Shown one piece after another: positions 19,515 to 26,390 of a DNA stretch of 64,000 nucleotides (positions are counted from its first letter, which is position 1; each line of letters begins with the position of its first letter). The stretch covers positions 21,944 through 85,943 of the forward strand of contig SVTL01000010.1 in NCBI GenBank assembly GCA_015063795.1, read 5' to 3'. The position numbers and the translations under genes are program-made. The stretch is from Oscillospiraceae bacterium (lineage in GTDB: Bacteria; Bacillota; Clostridia; Oscillospirales; CAG-272). The notes under the pieces are model-generated. The model made no database searches and had not been told where the DNA came from. It worked only from the letters and a program-made list of their open reading frames with translations.

Positions 19515-20071
19515 TTTTTAAACAAATCCGCCGTTTCGTCGGTAAAGGTGTCGATGAAGGACATGGGGAAGAGCTCGGAGGGGGGACAGTCCAGCGTCCG
19601 ATGCCATTCCTGGTTCTTCTCCAGATATTGATGGATCTCCTCCGGCGGAAAATCGGGGGAGGAGGCGTATAAAGCGGGATCAAGCCCGCGCATGGCGGTC
19701 CAGGAGGGATCAGCCCAATCGCGGTGGCGGTAGAGGTAGGCGCTGGCGATGCCGATCTCGTGACGGTACTGCTTGAACAGCTCAGCATCGCCCTGGAAAA
19801 AGTGCTTGTATCGGCTTTGCGCATGGGCGTCCCATCGACGGTCGGCGAAGAGATGAAGCAGGATCCCCTTGTGAAAAGGATCGTCCAGATCGGTTTTGGC
19901 TTTCAATTCGGAAAGCGCGGTTTCGCGGTCGGCGCGGTCACGGAAGTGGGTGTGATCCTTGATGGCGCGGATGTCGATGCAGTCTGGCGCCAGATTGCCG
20001 AGTAAAAAGAGCGTGGAGGCGTTGGGATCGTATTTTTTTGCGATTTCCAGATGGATCATAGCCGATGGCAT
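19499..20071 (-). CDS. Zinc-dependent phospholipase C-like protein
   Basis: 190 residues starting MPSAMIHLEIAKKY, with GGAAGGAG in front of the ATG; longer upstream extensions run through unrelated sequence and are rejected. The N-terminal pattern IHLEIAKK...FLLGNLAPDCID and later THF are typical of the bacterial Zn_dep_PLPC-type family, whose His and Asp residues bind metal. No signal peptide, so an intracellular metal-dependent hydrolase of unknown substrate is more likely than a secreted toxin. First gene of a two-gene operon with the Fn3 protein. Confidence 0.7.
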   Translation of the reverse strand: MPSAMIHLEIAKKYDPNASTLFLLGNLAPDCIDIRAIKDHTHFRDRADRETALSELKAKTDLDDPFHKGILLHLFADRRWDAHAQSRYKHFFQGDAELFKQYRHEIGIASAYLYRHRDWADPSWTAMRGLDPALYASSPDFPPEEIHQYLEKNQEWHRTLDCPPSELFPMSFIDTFTDETADLFKKWLEK

Positions 20072-20120
20072 GGTGGTGTTCTCCTTCCGTAACGTTTCAG
20101 CCGAGGACGGCGCTCTTATC

Positions 20121-20149
20121 ATTGTATCACACTTATTTTCAGGATACAA
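20121..20149 (-). promoter_or_regulatory. Promoter of the Zn-PLC-like/Fn3 operon
   Basis: Minus-strand TTGTAT (20149-20144), 17 bp, TACAAT (20126-20121), about 50 bp before the start codon. The -35 is poor. Confidence 0.5.
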
Positions 20150-20189
20150 GACGCTTTTCGCATTTTTTGAAAAACTTTTCGCAAAGCAC

Positions 20190-20219
20190 TTGACAGAAAT
20201 CGGAAAAGGGTGATACAAT
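20190..20219 (+). promoter_or_regulatory. Promoter of the TPP riboswitch-thiT transcript
   Basis: TTGACA (20190-20195), 18-bp spacer, TACAAT (20214-20219), ending 20 bp before the riboswitch. Confidence 0.75.
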
Positions 20220-20239
20220 GAGGAACGTAAGAGAATATC

Positions 20240-20326
20240 GAATCGGGGGCGCCCAGTGGCTGAGATGTGAGACCTGCTCTCCTGTCCCTTTGAACCTGAA
20301 ACGGGTAATGCCGGCGTAGGAAGAAT
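20240..20326 (+). ncRNA. TPP (THI-box) riboswitch
   Basis: Contains the conserved blocks of the thiamine pyrophosphate aptamer in order: GGGGGCGCC, GGCTGAGA, CTTTGAACCTGA, CGGGTAATGCCGGCGTAGGAA. It precedes a thiamine-uptake gene. The GC-rich 5' strand could pair with the GCGCCC of the terminator arm at 20361, the usual off-switch logic. Confidence 0.95.
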
Positions 20327-20360
20327 GAGAAGAAATGCGATCTTTGTTGTTTTTGCATCG

Positions 20361-20389
20361 GCGCCCGTTGGGGCGCTGTTTTTGTTTTT
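20361..20389 (+). terminator. TPP riboswitch terminator
   Basis: GCGCCC-GTTG-GGGCGC hairpin followed by TGTTTTTGTTTTT. Expected to form when TPP is bound. Confidence 0.85.
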
Positions 20390-20440
20390 ATGGCAGAACG
20401 GAAGAAAAAAGAACAACAGAAAGAGGAAAAACACAAGACA

Positions 20441-21061
20441 ATGAAGGCACAAAGCAAACAAAACCGAACCCGGGTATTGGCCGAAAGCGCGGTGATGGTG
20501 GCGCTGGCGGCGGTGCTGTCCATGTTCCCGATCTACCAAGCGCCGCTGGGCGGCACGGTGACGCTGTTCAGTATGGCGCCGATCCTGCTGCTTTCCCTCC
20601 GCCACGGAACAAGGGTGGGCATCTTAGGTGCGTTTGCCTATTCGATCACGCAGCTTTTGCTGGGGCTGGGAACGATCGCTTATGTCCCAACCTTTGCCGG
20701 CATTGCGGTCTGCGCTTTCCTTGATTACATTCTTGCGTTTACCTGCATCGGCACGGCCGGCTTTTTCCGCTTCGAGAGCGGCATGGACCGCAAGAAGAAG
20801 CTGATTTCCACCGCTGTCGGTACGCTGACCGTCTGCGTGCTCCGCTTTCTCTGCCATCTGCTGTCGGGTGCGGTGGTCTGGTATGAGATCACCAAGGCGG
20901 GGGACTGGAACGAGTATGTTCATCAGGTGGGCATGTGGCTCTATTCGCTGGTGTACAATCTTCAGTATATGGTTCCCGAAACGGTCCTGCTGTTGGTGGC
21001 GGTCCCTGCCATGGTGACCGTTCTCGATTTAGTGCCGAAGATGAAAAAGCGCGGTGCGTGA
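20441..21061 (+). CDS. thiT: Thiamine-specific ECF transporter S component
   Basis: 206 residues with about six membrane helices. ThiT is the membrane substrate-binding subunit that captures thiamine and works with the shared EcfAAT energy-coupling module, which is not in this window. Identification rests on size, topology and the TPP riboswitch directly upstream. The start at 20441 (MKAQSKQ) has AGAGGA upstream, though 13 bp away; the in-frame ATG at 20390 falls on the terminator T-tract and has no ribosome binding site. Ends at the terminator 21087-21120. Confidence 0.85.
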   Translation: MKAQSKQNRTRVLAESAVMVALAAVLSMFPIYQAPLGGTVTLFSMAPILLLSLRHGTRVGILGAFAYSITQLLLGLGTIAYVPTFAGIAVCAFLDYILAFTCIGTAGFFRFESGMDRKKKLISTAVGTLTVCVLRFLCHLLSGAVVWYEITKAGDWNEYVHQVGMWLYSLVYNLQYMVPETVLLLVAVPAMVTVLDLVPKMKKRGA

Positions 21062-21086
21062 ACACAAAAGGGCATTTGTGCGGATC

Positions 21087-21120
21087 AAAGGATTGGCGTT
21101 TTTTTGCGTCAGTCCTTTTT
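21087..21120 (+). terminator. Terminator of thiT
   Basis: Twelve-base stem AAAGGATTGGCG / CGTCAGTCCTTT (two G-U pairs) around a T-rich loop, followed by TTTTTT. Confidence 0.8.
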
Positions 21121-21130
21121 CTGTGCAAAA

Positions 21131-21165
21131 ATACCCCCTGCGATCTGAAAAATTGCCTGTTGATT
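21131..21165 (+). promoter_or_regulatory. Shared element, copy A (putative AraC-type operator)
   Basis: ATACCCC (21131-21137), 22 bp, TTGATT (21160-21165). The same two blocks at the same or 1-bp-different distance occur at 26182-26215 and 26291-26325. The TTGATT block doubles as the -35 hexamer of the gene downstream. Confidence 0.6.
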
Positions 21166-21188
21166 TCTCAAAAGAAAAAGAGTAAAAT
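21160..21188 (+). promoter_or_regulatory. Promoter of GH106-like gene 1
   Basis: TTGATT (21160-21165), 17-bp spacer, TAAAAT (21183-21188), about 52 bp before the start codon. The weak -35 overlapped by a regulator site suggests activation. Confidence 0.65.
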
Positions 21189-21240
21189 AGAAGCATAGGG
21201 ATTTTTTGAAAAATCGGTTGAATGCGAAAGGAAAAGCATC

Positions 21241-24200
21241 ATGTATTATAAGAAGAATGGTTCGCCCGCTCTCTCCGACGAGCTCTTCCGCAACCCCACC
21301 TGCGAATACCGCGGAACGCCCTTCTGGGGCTGGAACGACACGCTGTCGAAGGAGCGTCTGACGCGCCAGATCATCGGCTTCAAGGAGATGGGCTTCGGCG
21401 GCTATCATATGCACGTGCGCACCGGCTTCCGCACCAAGTATCTCTCCGACGAATTTTTTGAGTATATCAAGCATTGCGTGAGTGAGGCGGAGAAGCAGGA
21501 TATGCTGGCCTATCTCTACGATGAGGACCGTTGGCCGTCGGGCTTTGCGGGCGGACTTGTCACCGCTCCCAACCCTCTCTTCCGCCAGCGCTATCTGCTG
21601 ATGACTGCCCGTGACCGCAGCGACGACGCTCCGCACGAGCAGGCGGTTGCCGAGGGCAAGCACATCTTCCTCGGCGCTTTCAGGATCCGTCTGAACGGCG
21701 ATGGCATCATGACCTCCTTTGAAAAGGTGCCCCGCGGAAGCGGTGATCCCGACGTGCGCTATTTCTTCTGTATGTGTCAGGAGTGCAATCAGGTGCGCTA
21801 CAACCACACCTGCTATGTGGATACGCTGAGCAAGCCCGCCATCGACGAATTCATCCGCATCACCTACGATGCCTATGCCCGCGAGGTGGGCGACCAGTTC
21901 GGCAAGCGCTGTCCGTCCATCTTCACCGACGAGCCGCGTCTGGTCAAGAGCCGTTATCTGCCCTCCGCGGAGAGCAAAAACGATGCTCTGCTGGCCTTCA
22001 CCCACGATTTCTGCGCCACGTTTGAAGCACAATACGGCTTCAGCCTGCAGGACAATCTGCCCTATCTGTATTTTGAGGGCGAAAACGGCGCCCACATCCG
22101 CACCCGCTATTGCTATTACGATCATCTCAGCGAACGCTTTGCCACAGCCTTTATGGACAATGTTTCGGATTGGTCGGCTTCCCACGGCCTGCTGCAGACC
22201 GGCCACCTAATGGCAGAGGGCTCTTTGGGACAGCAGTGCGCCGAGGTGGGCGAGGCCATGCGCTGTTACCGCAAGATGGGCATGATCGGCATGGATCTGC
22301 TCTGCGACCGCCACGAATTCAGCACCGCCAAGCAGTGCCAGTCGGTCCTGCACCAGACCGGGCGCGAGGCGATGATGAGCGAGCTTTACGGCGTGACCAA
22401 CTGGGATTTTGACTTCCGCCACCACAAGTATCAGGGCGACTGGCAGGCCTGCATGGGCGTCAACGTCCGTGTGCCCCACATCTCCTGGTATTCCATGCAC
22501 GGCGAGGCCAAGCGCGACTATCCCGCTTCCATCAACTATCAGTCCCCGTGGTACAAGGAGTACCCTTACATTGAGGATCACTATGCGAGAGTGAACACCG
22601 CCATGACGCGCGGCAAGCCGGTCTGCTCGATCGGTGTGATCCATCCCATCGAGAGCCAGTGGCTGCTCTGCGGTTCTTTGGCGGAAACCAAGGACATGCG
22701 TGATGAGCAGGATTCCTCCTTCCTTTCCACGGTCGATTGGCTTCTGGAAAGCTCGCTGGATTTTGAGTTCATTGCCGAATCGCTTCTGCCCGAGCTTCAC
22801 CGCGAGAGCGAAAAGGGCTTTGTCATGGGCGAGATGTGCTATGATGCCGTCCTCGTCCCTTGCCTGCGCACCATCCGCTCCACCACCGTTGAGGCATTGA
22901 CGCGCTTTGTCCGCAGAGGCGGCAAGGTGATCTTCATGGGCGGCTGTCCCGATTATGTGGATGCCAAGCGGGAGGGACTGGCGGAGCTGAGCGCGCTCTA
23001 TTCCGCATCGGTCGCCATTCCGACCAGCCGTCCGAAGCTGGTGCAGGCGTTGAAGGATGTCCGCACCGTGGAGATCCGCGTGGAGGGCGGCGGATTGACC
23101 GACAATCTCTGCTATTCGCTGCGCGAGGACAACGGAACCAAGTGGATGTTCGTCGCCCAGCTGAAGCAGCCTCATCTCTTCGACAAGGTGATCAGCCAGA
23201 ACATCAAGATCACCGTCGACGGTCTGTACGACGTCAAGCTTTACGACACGCTGAGCGGTGAGATCACCGATGCCGAGTATGCCTGCTCCGACGGCACCAC
23301 CCGCGTGTACCGCACCGTGTACGACAACGACAGCCTGCTTCTGCATTTCATCCCCACCGCCGAGCCGAAGAAGCGGATCCGTACCGCGCCCAAAACGCAG
23401 GTCTTTCGCACCGACGTCCGCGACTACCTTTCTTACAAGCGTCACGAGCCCAACGTGCTTCTGCTGGATATGGCGCATTTCAGTCTGGACGGCGAGCCCT
23501 TCTCGGAGCGCGAGGAGATCCTGCGCATCGACGACCGTCTCCGCACCCGCCTCAACTACGAAAAGCGCCAGACCTACATTGTCCAGCCCTACCTGCTCGA
23601 TCATCTGCCCGAGGATCACACTCTGTCGCTCAACTTCACCTTCCGCAGCGACATCGAGTACGAGGGCGCACAGCTGGCTCTGGAGGAGCCGGAGAAGTGC
23701 CGGCTTCTCTTCAACGGTCAGCCCATCTCCAACACCCCCATCGGCTGGTATGTGGATGAGGACATCAAAACGGTGGCTCTGCCCAAGATCGTGAAGGGCG
23801 AAAACGTCATCACGCTCACCCGTGCCTTCGGCGAAAAGACCGACATCGAGGCCTGCTATCTGCTGGGCGAATTCGGCGTGAAGGTCAACGGCTGCATCAG
23901 CACGCTCATCGCCAATGCGGAAAAGATCACCTTCGGCTCGATCGTGGGGCAGGGCATGCCCTTCTATGCGGGCAACATCGATTATATCACCGAGATCGAC
24001 CTGCCCGAGGACGGCGATCTGGTCTGCGAAACGACCATGTACCGCGGCGCGATGGTCAAGGTCACGCTGGACGGCGGTGAGAGCCACAGCAGCGTCTTCT
24101 CGCCCTACAAGGTGACCTTCCGCAACGTGAAAAAGGGCAAGCATAAGGTGATTTACACCAACTTCGGCATGCGCTACAACACCTTTGCCGGCATTCACAA

Positions 24201-24333
24201 CCTCCGTTCCTACAACCGCACCGACAACTTCGATCCCAACTTCTGGAGAAGCAAGGATTCGCTGTGGTCGTATGAATACATCTTCAAGGATTTCGGCATC
24301 ATGAAATCTCCCGAAATGTCTCTTCTTAAATAA
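21241..24333 (+). CDS. GH106-like (alpha-L-rhamnosidase-type) glycoside hydrolase, paralog 1
   Basis: 1030 residues, no signal peptide. The N-terminal third has the pattern of bacterial GH106-type enzymes: EYRGTPFWGWND, MGFGGYHMHVRTGF, YLYDEDRWPSGFAGG, then SIFTDEPRLVKS and the conserved TNWDFDFRHHKYQGDW. The C-terminal third looks like beta-sandwich domains. Such enzymes release terminal L-rhamnose from plant or bacterial glycans; here the absence of an export signal implies it acts on imported oligosaccharides. Family assignment is from memory of the motifs; the exact sugar is not established. Paralogous over its whole length to the protein at 26391-29477. Confidence 0.7.
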   Translation: MYYKKNGSPALSDELFRNPTCEYRGTPFWGWNDTLSKERLTRQIIGFKEMGFGGYHMHVRTGFRTKYLSDEFFEYIKHCVSEAEKQDMLAYLYDEDRWPSGFAGGLVTAPNPLFRQRYLLMTARDRSDDAPHEQAVAEGKHIFLGAFRIRLNGDGIMTSFEKVPRGSGDPDVRYFFCMCQECNQVRYNHTCYVDTLSKPAIDEFIRITYDAYAREVGDQFGKRCPSIFTDEPRLVKSRYLPSAESKNDALLAFTHDFCATFEAQYGFSLQDNLPYLYFEGENGAHIRTRYCYYDHLSERFATAFMDNVSDWSASHGLLQTGHLMAEGSLGQQCAEVGEAMRCYRKMGMIGMDLLCDRHEFSTAKQCQSVLHQTGREAMMSELYGVTNWDFDFRHHKYQGDWQACMGVNVRVPHISWYSMHGEAKRDYPASINYQSPWYKEYPYIEDHYARVNTAMTRGKPVCSIGVIHPIESQWLLCGSLAETKDMRDEQDSSFLSTVDWLLESSLDFEFIAESLLPELHRESEKGFVMGEMCYDAVLVPCLRTIRSTTVEALTRFVRRGGKVIFMGGCPDYVDAKREGLAELSALYSASVAIPTSRPKLVQALKDVRTVEIRVEGGGLTDNLCYSLREDNGTKWMFVAQLKQPHLFDKVISQNIKITVDGLYDVKLYDTLSGEITDAEYACSDGTTRVYRTVYDNDSLLLHFIPTAEPKKRIRTAPKTQVFRTDVRDYLSYKRHEPNVLLLDMAHFSLDGEPFSEREEILRIDDRLRTRLNYEKRQTYIVQPYLLDHLPEDHTLSLNFTFRSDIEYEGAQLALEEPEKCRLLFNGQPISNTPIGWYVDEDIKTVALPKIVKGENVITLTRAFGEKTDIEACYLLGEFGVKVNGCISTLIANAEKITFGSIVGQGMPFYAGNIDYITEIDLPEDGDLVCETTMYRGAMVKVTLDGGESHSSVFSPYKVTFRNVKKGKHKVIYTNFGMRYNTFAGIHNLRSYNRTDNFDPNFWRSKDSLWSYEYIFKDFGIMKSPEMSLLK

Positions 24334-24349
24334 AAAAAGCAATGAAAAA

Positions 24350-24390
24350 ACGGCCGGTGTTCAAAAAAAACGCCGGTCGTTTGTGCTTTT
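24350..24390 (+). terminator. Terminator between GH106-like gene 1 and the barstar gene
   Basis: ACGGCCGGTG pairs with CGCCGGTCGT (G-U pairs allowed), followed by TTTGTGCTTTT; an A-run on the left side gives the minus strand a T-tract. Usable in both directions. Confidence 0.65.
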
Positions 24391-24408
24391 CTTCGTTTGT
24401 GTTTTGCT

Positions 24409-24684
24409 TCAGTCCTCCTGCTTAAGGAAACGGTAGCCGTGAGGCTGATTTCCCGTTTGCTCAAAAACGGTGAGAAGGGCATCGCCGTATTCGCCGAGAG
24501 AAGCGGTCATATCGCCGATGTTGAAGAGGATCACGTATACACCATTCGACAGCTCGGACAAACTGTCCGCCAGCGCATCCAGATTGCTTCCGTAATAAGA
24601 GGGCAGGCGCAGGGTGCTTTTCAAATAACGGTGCGCCGAATCGCGGTCGGTCATTTTGCGCCCGTCCAAAAGGATCAGTTCCAT
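24409..24684 (-). CDS. Barstar-family ribonuclease inhibitor
   Basis: 91 residues (barstar of Bacillus is 89), cytoplasmic. The binding helix LPSYYGSNLDALADSL aligns with barstar LPEYYGENLDALWDCL, keeping the positions of Tyr29 (Y30), Asp35 (D36) and Asp39 (D40) that plug the barnase active site. Trp38 is A39 and Glu76 appears to be D68. Start set at 24684 because AAAGGAG lies 8 bp upstream. The gene begins 16 bp after the ribonuclease gene, so it should protect the producer against that enzyme. Confidence 0.92.
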   Translation of the reverse strand: MELILLDGRKMTDRDSAHRYLKSTLRLPSYYGSNLDALADSLSELSNGVYVILFNIGDMTASLGEYGDALLTVFEQTGNQPHGYRFLKQED

Positions 24685-24700
24685 CTTTCTTTCTCCTTTC

Positions 24701-25306
24701 TCACGCATCCCCGTAGAGCAGGGTGAACGATTCGTAGTGGTCGTCGGTGTAATAGATCAGCCCGTCGTTGGAATACACGATGCGCTTGGCACCGCGCGAG
24801 CTTTTGCCCAGCGTATCTATGTCGCATTCGCGGTAGGTACGGCCGCTTTTCTTCGGCAGCAGTCCTTCATAGTTGCCGAAGGTGTCGCCGCCGATGCAGA
24901 AGCCCTTGGCGTAAGGCTCAAGAGAGCCGCCCTCCCAGCCCAAATCTCGGGCTTCTCCTTTGGTGATGAAGTTTTGCGGCAGCTTGCCGTAGGTGTGCAG
25001 GTAAAGCGAAACGTCCTCCTTGGCCGTATAAGAACCGTTTTCCTCAAGGGCAGGAAGCGTGCTTTCCGCATGCGGCGATCTTTCTGTTTCGCTTGCTTGC
25101 GGAGCGGTTTCGCTTGAAAAAGGGATTGGCTCGGTTTGCAGAAGCGGGGAGTTGGGATCGGTGGGCTCATAGGATTCAAAGGTGCCGATCTGCTCGATCG
25201 CCTCGATCAGCTCAAGCGCTTCCGAGCAGCCGCCGAGGACAAAGGACAGCAGAATAAGAGCGGTCAGAAGAAGCGACAGTTTTTTGCCGTGCTTGAAAGA
25301 AAACAT
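24701..25306 (-). CDS. Barnase-family guanyl-specific ribonuclease, lipoprotein form
   Basis: 201 residues. A signal peptide ends in the lipobox LGGC (C27), followed by a Pro/Ser/Glu-rich linker to about residue 95 and a barnase domain (about 98-198). By comparison with Bacillus barnase, K116 (Lys27), E160 (Glu73, general base), R171 and R175 (Arg83/Arg87) and H190 (His102, general acid) are present, so the enzyme should be active; Arg59 of the guanine loop is replaced by Y146. It would be tethered to the outer face of the membrane. GGAGGA precedes the ATG; the araC stop codon is 23 bp upstream. Confidence 0.92.
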   Translation of the reverse strand: MFSFKHGKKLSLLLTALILLSFVLGGCSEALELIEAIEQIGTFESYEPTDPNSPLLQTEPIPFSSETAPQASETERSPHAESTLPALEENGSYTAKEDVSLYLHTYGKLPQNFITKGEARDLGWEGGSLEPYAKGFCIGGDTFGNYEGLLPKKSGRTYRECDIDTLGKSSRGAKRIVYSNDGLIYYTDDHYESFTLLYGDA

Positions 25307-25329
25307 GGGTTAGTCCTCCGTTTTTTGTG

Positions 25330-26172
25330 TTATTTGGAGCAGAATTTTTTGAAATGCAGGGGCGACATCTTCATGTGCTCCTTGAAGATCTTGCGGAAAT
25401 GCTTGGTGTCCGAATAACCGACCTCGTAAGCGATCTCCTCCACCGATTTTTCGCTTTGCGCCAGCAGATGGCAGGCGTTGCGGATGCGGACCGACTGCAG
25501 ATAATGCCCGAAGGTCTCACCGGTGACGGACTTGAAGGTCTTGCTGATGTAGGGCAGACTGAAATGCATCTCCTCGCAGATGTCGACCAGGCGGATGGAC
25601 TGACGGTAATGCTTTTCCACGTATTGGCAGATGTAAGCCACCTTTTCGTCGCTGTATTCGCCCGAAGCCCCGCCGGAAAGCTTGCAGAGCGTGGAAAGAA
25701 TGATCTCGATCAGGTAACAGCGGATCAGCTCCTGATAGCCGATGCTTTTTTGCTCGAAGGCAAGGCTCATCTTCTCAAACAAACGGCGGATCTCCCCGTC
25801 ATCGTCGTCGAATGCGCGGTTGACGGGCAGACCAAGCAGGTCGGCATAATGAAATTTGATCAGATAACAGCTGGCGATCTCGCGGAAGGAGGTACAGCCC
25901 ATCAGCGAGCCGTCGATGAATTCGGGCAGAAAGAGGCAGTTGATGATCTCAAACTGCTCGTCGCCGTCTTCATATTTGTGGTGCGTGCCGTAGTCAATGA
26001 TGAAGTAGTTGCCGCTTTTGACCTTCCGCGTTTCGGTGCTGGTTTTGTGAACGGCACTGCCCGCGCAGACATAGACCAGCTCGAAATAGTCGTGGTAGTG
26101 CATGGATGTGGCGCGGTGGTTCCGCCTTGTGATCTTGCATGAGGTGTCCGAAAATTCGACTTTGGCTTTCAT
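25330..26172 (-). CDS. AraC-family transcriptional regulator
   Basis: 280 residues: N-terminal cupin-like sensing domain (about 20-150, starting MHYHDYFELVYVCAG) and a C-terminal AraC double helix-turn-helix (about 180-278, ending YEVGYSDTKHFRKIFKEHMKMSPLHF). Members of this group usually activate carbohydrate-use genes when a sugar binds the cupin. It lies between two GH106-like genes that share an upstream element with it, so a role in controlling them is likely. First gene of an apparent operon with barnase and barstar (23 bp and 16 bp gaps). Confidence 0.92.
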   Translation of the reverse strand: MKAKVEFSDTSCKITRRNHRATSMHYHDYFELVYVCAGSAVHKTSTETRKVKSGNYFIIDYGTHHKYEDGDEQFEIINCLFLPEFIDGSLMGCTSFREIASCYLIKFHYADLLGLPVNRAFDDDDGEIRRLFEKMSLAFEQKSIGYQELIRCYLIEIILSTLCKLSGGASGEYSDEKVAYICQYVEKHYRQSIRLVDICEEMHFSLPYISKTFKSVTGETFGHYLQSVRIRNACHLLAQSEKSVEEIAYEVGYSDTKHFRKIFKEHMKMSPLHFKKFCSK

Positions 26173-26181
26173 TGATTAAAT

Positions 26182-26215
26182 ATACCCCCAAAAAGCGTAT
26201 GAACATCGGTTGATT
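26182..26215 (+). promoter_or_regulatory. Shared element, copy C (putative AraC-type operator)
   Basis: ATACCCC (26182-26188), 21 bp, TTGATT (26210-26215). It lies within the transcribed 5' leader of araC, a position suited to autorepression, but on the plus strand TTGATT is also followed after 17 bp by CAAAAT (26233-26238), a weak second promoter toward GH106-like gene 2. Confidence 0.55.
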
Positions 26216-26217
26216 TC

Positions 26218-26246
26218 ATTATAAACAAAAGGCAAAATCTTGTCAA
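26218..26246 (-). promoter_or_regulatory. araC promoter
   Basis: Perfect minus-strand TTGACA (26246-26241), 17 bp, TATAAT (26223-26218). The start site falls inside shared element C. Confidence 0.85.
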
Positions 26247-26290
26247 GGGGGAACGGTATTTTTGCCCTTGTTTCCCTCAATCGGTTAAAA

Positions 26291-26325
26291 ATACCCCTTA
26301 AAATGGTCAAAAACATCTGTTGATT
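26291..26325 (+). promoter_or_regulatory. Shared element, copy B (putative AraC-type operator)
   Basis: ATACCCC (26291-26297), 22 bp, TTGATT (26320-26325), same spacing as copy A. The preceding bases AAAAATACC (26287-26295) also form a 9-bp inverted repeat with GGTATTTTT (26255-26263). Confidence 0.6.
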
Positions 26326-26349
26326 TTATCCTTTGAAAAGAGGTACAAT
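26320..26349 (+). promoter_or_regulatory. Promoter of GH106-like gene 2
   Basis: TTGATT (26320-26325), 18 bp, TACAAT (26344-26349), about 41 bp before the ATG. Confidence 0.65.
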
Positions 26350-26390
26350 AGAAAAAAGAGACAATCATCTCCATCAGAAAGGATGAGATC

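Noticed and set aside
20072..20605. N-terminal extension of the Zn-PLC-like protein
   Set aside because: It would run through the thiT promoter and TPP riboswitch region on the opposite strand; composition is unlike a protein and a strong ribosome binding site sits at 20071.
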